From JAPUDQ01 sp964535835 (GTDB lineage Bacteria; Patescibacteriota; Saccharimonadia; Saccharimonadales; Saccharimonadaceae): a DNA stretch of 9,919 nucleotides. Where the stretch lies: NCBI GenBank assembly GCA_964535835.1, contig CAZHUZ010000024.1, positions 1 to 9,919 of the forward strand, written 5' to 3'. The notes below the pieces were generated by a model. The model saw nothing but the letters and a program-made list of their open reading frames with translations. It did not search any database and was not told the DNA's origin. Of this stretch, positions 1 to 5,838 are shown in pieces (position 1 is the stretch's first letter; every line of letters begins with the position of its first letter). Both the position numbers and the translations under genes were made by a program.

Positions 1-125
1 CCTACCTCTGGGAAAATGAAAAAGAAGCAATGCGTGAGCTCAACAAAGGCGACAAACCTGATGAAAAGACGGTCAAATTGATTGAAAAAGCTGCCACTAG
101 TGTCATGAAAGGATTCAAGGACTAG
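1..125 (+). CDS. atpA: ATP synthase F1 subunit alpha, C-terminal end (partial)
   Basis: The window opens inside a reading frame whose first complete codon is at position 3 and which stops at TAG 123-125, giving about 40 residues (YLWENEKEAMRELNKGD... to ...SVMKGFKD). The alpha subunit forms the non-catalytic half of the alpha3-beta3 hexamer of F1. The identification rests mainly on position, immediately before atpG as in bacterial atp operons, together with the charged helical C-terminus expected of alpha subunits. No catalytic motif is in view because the nucleotide-binding domain lies outside the window. The end of the gene carries the Shine-Dalgarno sequence (AAGGA, 117-121) for atpG, whose start is only 2 bp past the stop, so the two are surely cotranscribed. 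Confidence 0.8.
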   Translation, partial: YLWENEKEAMRELNKGDKPDEKTVKLIEKAATSVMKGFKD

Positions 126-127
126 CA

Positions 128-1000
128 ATGGCTAGCACACGACAGATTAAATCACGTATTCGCTCGGTGAAGAGCAACAAGCAAATCACCAAAGCGATGG
201 AACTCGTGGCCGCGAGCAAGCTTCGTCGTGCGCAGGAAGCAGCTTTGTCGAGTCAGCGTTTTGCTGAGGAAGCGATGAAGATTCTTCGGACGCTTAGCAA
301 GATGACTGACGTCAAGACGCATGCCATGTTTCATGAACGCGAGATAAAATCACGTGTCATCATCCTCATTACGAGTGATCGCGGCTTGGCGGGAGCCTAT
401 AACGCCAATGCACTTAAAATGTTGACCAAAAAACTTCGCGAGGATGACGCGGCCGGTATCAGCACGACAGTGATTGCCGTTGGGAAAAAAGGTGCGCAAT
501 TTGTCAGCAAATTATCTGATGTTGAGGCCCTTGGTGTTTACGATGCCGGTGATAGCGTCACGCCTGATGACGTTCGAACGATCTTGATGACAGCTATTGA
601 TATGTTTAACAAATCTGAATCCGACACAATCGATGTCATATCAACGCAGTTTATCAATAGCTTTACACAGCAGGCACTCTACACAAATCTCTTGCCTGCC
701 GGTACGGCTGCGTCGGTTGACGACGTCTCTGATGTTGCCCCGCGTGATGTAACATTTGAGCCGAGTTACACCGAGGTGCTTGACTACGTTGCAGTGCGCT
801 TACTCGAATCAGAGTTATTCCAGCTCATGCTCGATAGTATCGCCAGTGAACACGCTATGCGTCGCGTTGCTATGAAAAATGCCAGCGACAATGCCACTGA
901 TATCATTGACGATTTGACGCTTGAGATGAACAAAGTTCGTCAGGCGGGAATTACGCAGGAGCTGTCGGAGATTAGTGCCGGTGTGGAGGCGATGAAATGA
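128..1000 (+). CDS. atpG: ATP synthase F1 subunit gamma
   Basis: This 290-residue protein is the central rotor shaft of F1, coupling rotation of the membrane c-ring to nucleotide exchange in the beta subunits. The N-terminal helix has the family pattern (STRQIKSRIRSVK, then ITKAMELVAASKLRRAQ, residues 3-36). The central Rossmann-like domain contains ILITSDRGLAGAYN (residues 79-92). The C-terminal helix carries the conserved stretch SEHAMRRVAMKNASDNA followed by NKVRQAGITQELSEI, which forms the coiled coil inside the hexamer. The length is normal for bacterial gamma subunits and nothing is missing. The ATG at 128 is chosen because AAGGA precedes it at 117-121. The TGA stop overlaps the ATG of the next gene in an ATGA arrangement (997-1000), a sign of translational coupling. 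Confidence 0.97.
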   Translation: MASTRQIKSRIRSVKSNKQITKAMELVAASKLRRAQEAALSSQRFAEEAMKILRTLSKMTDVKTHAMFHEREIKSRVIILITSDRGLAGAYNANALKMLTKKLREDDAAGISTTVIAVGKKGAQFVSKLSDVEALGVYDAGDSVTPDDVRTILMTAIDMFNKSESDTIDVISTQFINSFTQQALYTNLLPAGTAASVDDVSDVAPRDVTFEPSYTEVLDYVAVRLLESELFQLMLDSIASEHAMRRVAMKNASDNATDIIDDLTLEMNKVRQAGITQELSEISAGVEAMK

Positions 1001-1239
1001 GCGAACTAGCAATTATAACTCCCGAGCTGCAGAGTGACACAAAAGAATACGATCGATTGATTTGGCGGATGTGTGATGAGCTTTGGGGTATTATCGAAAC
1101 GGATCCTTCGGTGTATTGTCACGGCGAAGGAGATCTGTTGCTTGCTGCGGTCGAAAAAGTAAGTGTTGATGTTAGTACTCTTCCTCCAAAAGGTAAACAA
1201 GAACTTTTGGCGATAGCGGACGGCATTAAAACGCAATAA
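997..1239 (+). CDS. Unknown 80-residue protein inserted between atpG and atpD
   Basis: I do not recognise this protein. It is a small, acidic, soluble-looking product with no membrane segment or signal peptide, starting MSELAIITPELQ and ending ADGIKTQ. It contains two Trp (RLIWRMCDELWGI, residues about 21-33), two Cys and a Pro-Pro-Lys-Gly turn (residues 63-66). It is likely real: its ATG overlaps the atpG stop, GGAGG at 984-988 is a good ribosome binding site about eight bases upstream, and the frame fills nearly the whole gap before atpD. Canonical operons run atpA-G-D-C with nothing here. It resembles no standard ATP synthase subunit I know. Cotranslation suggests a job in ATPase assembly or regulation, but that is inference from position only. 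Confidence 0.75.
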   Translation: MSELAIITPELQSDTKEYDRLIWRMCDELWGIIETDPSVYCHGEGDLLLAAVEKVSVDVSTLPPKGKQELLAIADGIKTQ

Positions 1240-1270
1240 TTGATACTAAAATGTGATGACTGTAAGAACG

Positions 1271-1277
1271 AAGGAGA
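1271..1277 (+). promoter_or_regulatory. Strong ribosome binding site of atpD
   Basis: AAGGAGA lies seven bases before the atpD ATG at 1284. It is the strongest Shine-Dalgarno match in the atp part of the window and fits the need to make three beta subunits per gamma. It also fixes the atpD start. Confidence 0.85.
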
Positions 1278-1283
1278 GATAGC

Positions 1284-2642
1284 ATGAGTAAAAATAAAGG
1301 AAAAATTATCCAAGTCGTCGGTGTCGTTGTCGATGTTGAGTTTGACAAAGACTTGTTGCCAGCGATGTATGATGCTTTAAATGTTAAAAATGGTGATGCA
1401 GTAGTTGTACTTGAAGTGGCGCAACACCTTAGTGAGACAAGCGTTCGAGCAATTGCACTCAGTAGCACGGACGGTCTCAAGCGCGGTGATGAAGTTGCTG
1501 CTACTGGTGCGCCGATCACCGTACCTGTTGGTAAATCAACGCAAGGTCGTATGTTTAATGTCACTGGGGAGCCAATTGATGGTAAACCAGCACCAAAAAA
1601 TGCCGTTATGGCGGCAATCCACAAGCAACCACCTGCCCTCACTGAACAATCGGGTAAGACCGAGATTCTGGAAACAGGTATTAAGGTCATCGATCTCATC
1701 GCGCCAATTGCCAAAGGTGGCAAGGTTGGCCTCTTTGGCGGTGCTGGTGTTGGTAAAACGGTCCTTATCCAGGAGCTGATCAATAATATCGCAAAATTCC
1801 ACTCAGGTAACTCTGTTTTTGCCGGTGTTGGCGAACGAACTCGTGAAGGAAATGATCTCTATCATGAGATGGCTGATTCGGGTGTGCTCGATAAGACCTC
1901 AATGGTCTTTGGCCAGATGAATGAGCCACCAGGAGCCCGTCTCCGTGTCGCGCTAACGGGACTAACAATGGCTGAGGCATTTCGTGATGAAGGAAAAGAT
2001 GTCCTACTTTTCATCGACAATATTTTTCGTTTTACTCAAGCGGGATCAGAGGTCTCTGCGTTGCTTGGTCGCCTGCCGAGTGCCGTTGGGTATCAGCCAA
2101 ACCTTCAGCAGGAAATGGGACAGTTACAAGAGCGTATTACGAGTACTAAAAAAGGTTCTGTTACGTCAGTTCAAGCGGTGTATGTACCGGCCGATGACTT
2201 GACCGACCCAGCGCCTGCGACAACTTTTGCTCATCTTGATAGTACGATCGTACTCAACCGTGCATTGACTGAGATTGGTATCTACCCTGCCGTTGACCCT
2301 CTCGATAGTAGCTCGACCATCCTCGACCCAGAGATTGTTGGCGAGGAGCACTATGCGGTTGCTCGTGAAGTCCAGCGAGTATTGCAACGCTACAAGGACC
2401 TTCAAGACATCATCGCTATCATGGGTATGGAAGAGCTATCTGACGAAGACAAGATCACTGTATCACGTGCTCGACGTATGCAGCGATTCTTCTCACAGCC
2501 GTTCTTCGTAGCCGAGCAGTTCACTGGTAATGTTGGTCAATACGTCAAACTAGAAGACACAGTCAAAGGCTTCCGTGAAATCTTAGACGGAAAACATGAT
2601 GATAAACCAGAATCGGCCTTTTATATGAAGGGTGCGCTCTAA
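1284..2642 (+). CDS. atpD: ATP synthase F1 subunit beta (catalytic)
   Basis: This 452-residue protein is the catalytic subunit of F1, interconverting ATP with ADP and phosphate at the alpha/beta interfaces. The N-terminal beta-barrel (residues 1-75) is followed by the nucleotide-binding domain. That domain has Walker A GGAGVGKT (152-159), the GERTREGNDLYHEM block with catalytic Glu (about 184), the QMNEPPGARLRVALTGLTMAE region (from 211), and Walker B LLFIDNIFRF (241-250). The DELSEED-like stretch near residues 385-391 reads MEELSDED. The length is slightly short but complete. The start is set by AAGGAGA at 1271-1277. In a fermentative CPR cell, known biology suggests the enzyme may run in reverse to maintain a proton gradient; that is inference. 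The 44-bp gap upstream shows no convincing promoter. Confidence 0.98.
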   Translation: MSKNKGKIIQVVGVVVDVEFDKDLLPAMYDALNVKNGDAVVVLEVAQHLSETSVRAIALSSTDGLKRGDEVAATGAPITVPVGKSTQGRMFNVTGEPIDGKPAPKNAVMAAIHKQPPALTEQSGKTEILETGIKVIDLIAPIAKGGKVGLFGGAGVGKTVLIQELINNIAKFHSGNSVFAGVGERTREGNDLYHEMADSGVLDKTSMVFGQMNEPPGARLRVALTGLTMAEAFRDEGKDVLLFIDNIFRFTQAGSEVSALLGRLPSAVGYQPNLQQEMGQLQERITSTKKGSVTSVQAVYVPADDLTDPAPATTFAHLDSTIVLNRALTEIGIYPAVDPLDSSSTILDPEIVGEEHYAVAREVQRVLQRYKDLQDIIAIMGMEELSDEDKITVSRARRMQRFFSQPFFVAEQFTGNVGQYVKLEDTVKGFREILDGKHDDKPESAFYMKGAL

Positions 2643-2643
2643 T

Positions 2644-3063
2644 ATGAAGCTTGAGCTCGTTACACTTCGCGGCGTTAAATTGTCCCAAGAGGTTTACGAG
2701 GTGCAGATCCCAACTGCTGCCGGTGATATCAGTGTTTTTAGCGATCATGAGCCGCTGATTACGATTGCGAAACCGGGTGTTTTGATGGTGAGACATAGTG
2801 CCGACGACAAAGATGATGAACAAGATATTTTTGCTATCAAAGGTGGTGCGGTTCATATCCAAGACAATCTCGTAAAAGTCTTAGTCGATGAGGCTGATCA
2901 TGCCGATGACATTACCGCATCAGAAGCTGAAGCAGCATTAGAGCGAGCCAGACAGCAGCGAGCAGGTGCTAAAGATGCTGTTAGTATATCTGAGGCGGAA
3001 GCACTTGTGAATCGAGCGGCAATACGGCTCAAAGTCGCTGGACTACGTCGTCGACGGCATTAG
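2644..3063 (+). CDS. atpC: ATP synthase F1 subunit epsilon
   Basis: This protein of 139 residues forms the regulatory foot of the central stalk, linking gamma to the c-ring and able to inhibit ATP hydrolysis. The N-terminal beta-sandwich shows the family pattern: LELVTLRGVKLSQEVYEVQIPT, AGDISVFSDHEPLITIAKPGVL (residues about 24-45), then AIKGGAVHIQDN. The C-terminal helical hairpin is Ala/Glu/Arg rich and ends in a run of arginines (LRRRRH). I choose ATG 2644, giving MKLELVTL, which matches where epsilon proteins normally begin. A GTG at 2632 would add only four residues while overlapping the end of atpD. AAGGGTG at 2627-2633 inside atpD can serve as ribosome binding site. The gene starts 1 bp after the atpD stop. 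Confidence 0.93.
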   Translation: MKLELVTLRGVKLSQEVYEVQIPTAAGDISVFSDHEPLITIAKPGVLMVRHSADDKDDEQDIFAIKGGAVHIQDNLVKVLVDEADHADDITASEAEAALERARQQRAGAKDAVSISEAEALVNRAAIRLKVAGLRRRRH

Positions 3064-3106
3064 ATTTTTAGGCATAAGAAACCATTAGTGGGATGGTAAA
3101 AAAGTA

Positions 3107-4120
3107 ATGAAACTAGAAACGAAAATCAATGTGATTGCCCCGAAAGGACTTGGATATGGTGATCCTGAGGGGATAAGCGTCAATAGTCAGCTAGAAATTG
3201 GCGAGTTATCCAATGAATTACTCGACGAGGCAGTAGAAATAATCAGGAATGATAGCGATGTTTTCGTTGCTGTTGATCCTGAAGCCAAAGATGATGGCTG
3301 CGGAGACGGTCGTCCTGTCGGTCGTATTTTCAAGCGTATTACTACTGCAACTGGCGAGATTAAGGAGTTTGGGCACTCATTACTGCGTGCGAAACTTTTT
3401 GGTGGTGGTTTGATTGCAAGTAGTAGTATGTGGCGCTCGGTTGAGGGCGTGCCAACAAATGGTCAGACGGTTATGGGTGATCGTCAGTTTCTTGCCGCAC
3501 AACTAAAGCTGGCTGCTATTAATTATGGTGCACATACTGATAACCAAGCGCGTGGTGAGAAATGTGGCTGTGGTGCGATTGATCACTACGATGAGATTTC
3601 TCGGAATGTAGCACGCTATAAACAACAGATCACCGGAACACTACGCATGCTGTATGGGGATAAATTTGCAGAAAATGAGTCTGCAATTTCTGACGTCTTT
3701 GATGTCTATGATCAACTCAATGACGCGTATTTTAATGGTGCATCTGGTCGTGAGACAATGGATTTTATAGAACGAGATGGTGCGATTATTAAAGAAGTAT
3801 CGGATGGTCATCTCGAAGATTTCATCGTACTTAATGATATCGAAGGTACAACGCTCGATCAGGGTATGCTGCGCAAGAAACTATCATCTCGTGGTGTAAC
3901 TCCCACTATTCAGGCGTTTGTCGTCGATGTATGGCGAGGACGAATGTATGCCGAGCTTGTAGCTGATATTGCCGCAGAGCGAGGAATAGGTCGAGGGCTA
4001 GCGTATAAACGAGCATTTGCAGACTTTTTGATTCGTACCTGTGCCGTCAGTGCGACATTGACAGCTGGTGATCAGCCAGTCATCTATCGCTCGTCGGTTT
4101 CTGTCGCTACTACAGCGTAG
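3107..4120 (+). CDS. Carbonic-anhydrase-like protein (cadmium/zeta-type resemblance), 337 residues
   Basis: The sequence shows CGDGR at residues 65-69, a C-x-D-x-R motif like the metal ligand and Asp/Arg dyad of beta carbonic anhydrases. A second cluster lies at residues 143-160 (HTDNQARGEKCGCGAIDH) with a His and Cys pair that could complete a Cys-His-Cys metal site. I recall proteins of this kind annotated in Saccharibacteria as cadmium-containing (zeta-type) carbonic anhydrases; that is memory, not a search. If correct, it would interconvert CO2 and bicarbonate in the cytoplasm; no signal peptide is visible. The C-terminal half (from about 200) has no motif I know. The gene lies 43 bp after atpC on the same strand with no terminator seen, so it may be read from the atp operon. 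It overlaps the convergent dus gene by 11 bp. No clear ribosome binding site precedes the ATG. Confidence 0.6.
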   Translation: MKLETKINVIAPKGLGYGDPEGISVNSQLEIGELSNELLDEAVEIIRNDSDVFVAVDPEAKDDGCGDGRPVGRIFKRITTATGEIKEFGHSLLRAKLFGGGLIASSSMWRSVEGVPTNGQTVMGDRQFLAAQLKLAAINYGAHTDNQARGEKCGCGAIDHYDEISRNVARYKQQITGTLRMLYGDKFAENESAISDVFDVYDQLNDAYFNGASGRETMDFIERDGAIIKEVSDGHLEDFIVLNDIEGTTLDQGMLRKKLSSRGVTPTIQAFVVDVWRGRMYAELVADIAAERGIGRGLAYKRAFADFLIRTCAVSATLTAGDQPVIYRSSVSVATTA

Positions 4121-5081
4121 TATCGACCGATTTGAGTACGACTCGCGCTTCGTCGGTGGTTTTTGTGTCCATCAGTCTAACACGGAGATCACTCGCTCCG
4201 TCAAAATCACGAATATAAATCTTGAAAAATCGTTTGAGTGTTTCATATGGCCGACCGGTTTTCTCATGATACTGATCATATAAATCAAGATGGTGTTGCA
4301 ACAGTGCAATCAACTGTGACTTATCAGTCCTCTGCCCTCCGTCCTTCGTCATTTTTTTATCAAAACAAAACGGATTCGCAAAAACTCCGCGACCAATCAT
4401 GATACCATCCACGCCATATTTTTCCACGAGATCCATGCCATGTGTATAGTCGCGTATGTCACCGTTGATAATGAGCGGTGTGTTCAGTGAAATCTCATCG
4501 CGAAGTTTCTTGATATCTGGTAATAATTCAAAATGGGCCGGTACTTTACTCATTTCTTTTTTGGTACGGAGGTGAATTGTTAGTGCTGCAATATCTTGCG
4601 CAAGAAGAAATGACAGCCAGTCACGCCATTCATCAATGTATGTATAGCCAAGACGTGTTTTGACGCTGACAGGTAAACCGCTCTGCTTTGCGGCGGTAAT
4701 AATCTCAGCCGCAATATCTGGAGTACGAATCATACCAGCGCCGCCACCAGCCTTGATAGCACTTTGATCGGGGCAGCCCATATTTATGTCTATTCCATGA
4801 TATCCCCACTCTGCACATTGCTTGGCAAGGATTGCCATCGATGGTGCATCGCTTCCCCATAGTTGTGCGACGATCGGTGATTCGTCATCGGTTTTGATGA
4901 GACGTCCGCCGATGGCTTTGGCACCGGCGTGCGCCCAGCCGGTTGCATTGGTAAACTCGGTGAAATACACATCAGGCGGTGCCGCGTTTTTGACGACATG
5001 ACGAAACACGAAATCCGTCACTGCCTCCATCGGTGCCAACACAAAAAACGGTTTCGGTAGTTTGGTCCAAAAATTCTTCAT
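4110..5081 (-). CDS. dus: tRNA-dihydrouridine synthase
   Basis: This 323-residue FMN-dependent enzyme reduces uridine to dihydrouridine in tRNA, chiefly in the D-loop. The TIM-barrel motifs appear in order: VLAPMEAVTD (14-23), QLWGS (73-77), GIDINMGCPD (96-105) with the catalytic Cys103, VKTRLG (140-145), LTIHLR (167-172), IINGDI (204-209), and the phosphate-binding GVDGIMIGRGVFANPF (223-238). The C-terminal helical RNA-binding domain follows from about 250. I cannot assign it to DusA, B or C. The start MKNFWTKLP has no Shine-Dalgarno before it, but an extended -10 lies 8 bases upstream, so the message is probably leaderless. The C-terminal codons overlap the convergent upstream gene by 11 bp. 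The nearby tRNA-like array is a curious neighbour for an enzyme that modifies D-loops, but nothing ties them together functionally. Confidence 0.93.
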   Translation of the reverse strand: MKNFWTKLPKPFFVLAPMEAVTDFVFRHVVKNAAPPDVYFTEFTNATGWAHAGAKAIGGRLIKTDDESPIVAQLWGSDAPSMAILAKQCAEWGYHGIDINMGCPDQSAIKAGGGAGMIRTPDIAAEIITAAKQSGLPVSVKTRLGYTYIDEWRDWLSFLLAQDIAALTIHLRTKKEMSKVPAHFELLPDIKKLRDEISLNTPLIINGDIRDYTHGMDLVEKYGVDGIMIGRGVFANPFCFDKKMTKDGGQRTDKSQLIALLQHHLDLYDQYHEKTGRPYETLKRFFKIYIRDFDGASDLRVRLMDTKTTDEARVVLKSVDTTL

Positions 5082-5089
5082 TACTATCT

Positions 5090-5098
5090 ATTATCTCA
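5090..5098 (-). promoter_or_regulatory. Extended -10 element of dus (leaderless)
   Basis: Read on the - strand, TGAGATAAT (TG-N-GATAAT) ends 8 bases before the dus ATG. That places the expected transcription start at or within a base or two of the ATG. No ribosome binding site lies between. The -35 position falls inside the 12-bp hairpin at 5110-5137. Confidence 0.5.
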
Positions 5099-5109
5099 TA
5101 CAAAGTGAA

Positions 5110-5137
5110 GCGGGTGCTGCCGTGTGGCAGCACCCGC
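5110..5137 (-). terminator. 12-bp hairpin after the 47-codon gene
   Basis: GCGGGTGCTGCC and GGCAGCACCCGC pair perfectly across a 4-base loop. It follows the stop of the 47-codon gene by 7 bases on the - strand, as an intrinsic terminator would. However, no proper T-run follows on either strand (TTCACTTTG on -), so termination may be inefficient or the hairpin may instead protect the mRNA 3' end. Confidence 0.55.
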
Positions 5138-5144
5138 GTGTAGA

Positions 5145-5288
5145 TCACTTGTTCTTACGCGCACGTTTGTTGGCGCGCAGATTTGCTGCTTGCCTCGCCC
5201 GTTCGGCGTGGTCGCCTGCCTTTTTCGCAGCCGCAGCACGCTTAGCGATCTCTTGGGCGATCACCTTGTGCGGATCCTTGCGTGTCAT
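5145..5288 (-). CDS. Unknown 47-residue basic helical protein
   Basis: A 48-codon frame from ATG 5288 to TGA 5145 encodes MTRKDPHKVIAQEIAKRAAA... ending ...NKRARKNK. The product is rich in Ala, Lys and Arg, has no Cys, Trp or hydrophobic core, and would be strongly basic and mostly alpha-helical, the kind of peptide that binds nucleic acid. I recognise no family. Support for it being a gene: a GGGGTG ribosome binding site just upstream of the ATG, a TATAAT promoter at 5319-5324, and a 12-bp hairpin right after the stop. Its codons are clearly more GC-rich than those of the flanking dus gene, as in the 73-codon gene on the other side of the tRNA-like array. A shared foreign origin is possible but unproven. 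Confidence 0.65.
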   Translation of the reverse strand: MTRKDPHKVIAQEIAKRAAAAKKAGDHAERARQAANLRANKRARKNK

Positions 5289-5318
5289 AATTTCACCCCG
5301 TTTCATCTATCCAAAGTG

Positions 5319-5324
5319 ATTATA
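5319..5324 (-). promoter_or_regulatory. -10 box upstream of the 47-codon gene
   Basis: On the - strand TATAAT sits in a very AT-rich run (ATAGTATATATAATCAC) about 30 bases before the ATG at 5288. The -35 region is poor. It follows directly after the terminator hairpin at 5356-5377, so the 47-codon gene is probably transcribed on its own. Confidence 0.55.
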
Positions 5325-5349
5325 TATACTATATCACAAATTGCATAAA

Positions 5350-5377
5350 TTTTAAAGACCACCGGTATTGGTGGTCT
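5350..5377 (-). terminator. Intrinsic-type terminator closing the tRNA-like array
   Basis: On the - strand AGACCACC pairs with GGTGGTCT (8 bp) across a 6-base loop, followed by TTTAAAATTT. The T-run is interrupted, so it is a moderate terminator, but it separates the structured RNA array from the promoter of the 47-codon gene. Confidence 0.6.
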
Positions 5378-5392
5378 GTTGTTGGCAAGGAA

Positions 5393-5430
5393 CCCAGGTG
5401 GAGGATTGGGGGGAGGGTGCTCCACCTGGG
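5393..5430. repeat. 10-bp perfect inverted repeat with 18-base loop
   Basis: CCCAGGTGGA (5393-5402) and TCCACCTGGG (5421-5430) are exact reverse complements around a purine-rich spacer on the + strand. It lies between the three-way-junction RNA and the terminator and would form a further stable hairpin in a - strand transcript. Confidence 0.8.
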
Positions 5431-5434
5431 CGTG

Positions 5435-5496
5435 CCGGGACACCTGCGGGGGTCGAGCCGCAGCCTTGCAATGGCAGTATTGCTTTGCCATCCCGG
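5435..5496 (-). ncRNA. Three-way-junction RNA, possible minimal tRNA-like element
   Basis: On the - strand a closing helix CCGGGA/TCCCGG (5491-5496 with 5435-5440) encloses two hairpins. The first is TGGCA/TGCCA with a 9-base loop (5472-5490). The second is CTGCGG/CCGCAG with loop CTCGACCC (5444-5463), which resembles a tRNA T-arm. The result looks like a tRNA without a D-arm, but the loop sequences are not those of a working tRNA. It follows the third cloverleaf by 17 bases. It could equally be an ordinary structured 3' region of the same transcript. Confidence 0.35.
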
Positions 5497-5513
5497 AAGT
5501 TTTTAGAAAGCGG

Positions 5514-5642
5514 TAGAGGTGGACGGGTCCGAACCGCCAACCAGTCAGGTGGCACCTGACTAGCTCTCCCATGTGCGGCATAGATGATATTGTGGGCGCC
5601 CACGCCATCATTATGCTTTGTCGCCTCCGAGCTTACACCTCC
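5514..5642 (-). ncRNA. tRNA-like cloverleaf with GCC anticodon and a hairpin inserted in the D-loop
   Basis: The - strand folds into acceptor GGAGGTG/CACCTCT (one G-U), T8 A9, a 5-bp D-stem AGCTC/GAGCT, anticodon arm GTCAG-GTGCCAC-CTGAC with T33 and GCC (glycine) in place, a 5-base variable loop, and T-arm GGCGG-TTCGGAC-CCGTC. The D-loop is 62 bases instead of the usual 8-11. It holds a nested hairpin (5578-5616) with GCATA/TATGC, ATGAT/ATCAT and the 12-base palindrome GTGGGCGCCCAC. The T-loop has G where A58 is nearly universal, and position 73 is A, not the T usual in bacterial tRNA-Gly. CCA is not encoded. I read it as a tRNA-like gene or decayed tRNA rather than a standard tRNA-Gly. Confidence 0.5.
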
Positions 5643-5650
5643 CTGGACGG

Positions 5651-5736
5651 TACAATAGGCTGGATTTAAACCAGCATCTCGTGAAAATTTTACGGTTTCC
5701 CAACACGCGTGATAATCGTCACATCACTGCTACTGT
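5651..5736 (-). ncRNA. tRNA-like cloverleaf with expanded anticodon loop
   Basis: The - strand gives acceptor ACAGTAG/CTATTGT (one G-U), which extends outward by three more pairs to a 10-bp helix (5730-5739 with 5649-5658). The D-arm is GTGAT-GTGACGATT-ATCAC, the anticodon-type stem CGTG/CACG encloses a 20-base loop, a 4-base variable region follows, and the T-arm is GCTGG-TTTAAAT-CCAGC. The D-loop has no GG pair and the T-loop has T for C56, so the usual G19-C56 elbow contact is lost. The long anticodon loop equals a normal 7-base loop plus about 13 bases, so no anticodon can be assigned safely. An extra small intron, a non-decoding tRNA mimic, or decay are all possible. Confidence 0.45.
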
Positions 5737-5742
5737 ACCTAG

Positions 5743-5815
5743 CAACCCTGGCTGGATTCGGACCAGCGATTTCGGAGTAACTATCCGATGCGTTTGGCCA
5801 CTACGCTACAGGGCT
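5743..5815 (-). tRNA. Divergent tRNA-like gene, anticodon GTT by position (Asn-type) but lacking U33
   Basis: A full 73-base cloverleaf on the - strand: acceptor AGCCCTG/CAGGGTT (one G-U), T8 A9, D-arm GCGT-AGTGGCCAA-ACGC with A14, G18G19 and A21, anticodon stem TCGGA/TCCGA, loop TAGTTAC, 4-base variable loop, T-arm GCTGG-TCCGAAT-CCAGC, and G73. By position the anticodon is GTT (asparagine), and G73 agrees. Position 33, U in almost every elongator tRNA, is A, and T-loop position 55 is C rather than U. CCA is not encoded. Of the three cloverleaves this is the closest to a real tRNA. It starts 23 bases after the stop of the 73-codon gene and is followed after 6 bases by the next cloverleaf. It may be a non-decoding or decayed tRNA. 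Confidence 0.6.
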
Positions 5816-5819
5816 CAGT

Positions 5820-5831
5820 CGGCCGAAGCCG
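5820..5831 (-). repeat. UUCG tetraloop hairpin
   Basis: CGGC-TTCG-GCCG on the - strand forms a very stable UUCG hairpin between the stop of the 73-codon gene and the first cloverleaf. There is no T-run, so it is more likely an mRNA end protector or processing boundary than a terminator. Confidence 0.6.
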
Positions 5832-5838
5832 GGGTTGA

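Noticed and set aside
1226..1783. 185-codon - strand frame within atpD
   Set aside because: Antisense shadow of a well-conserved catalytic subunit gene.
2632..2643. GTG start for atpC
   Set aside because: It adds four residues not typical of epsilon subunits; ATG 2644 gives the expected MKLELVT start.
5062..5348. + strand frames across the 47-codon gene
   Set aside because: They lack ribosome binding sites and are shadows of the - strand gene, which has promoter, ribosome site and 3' hairpin.
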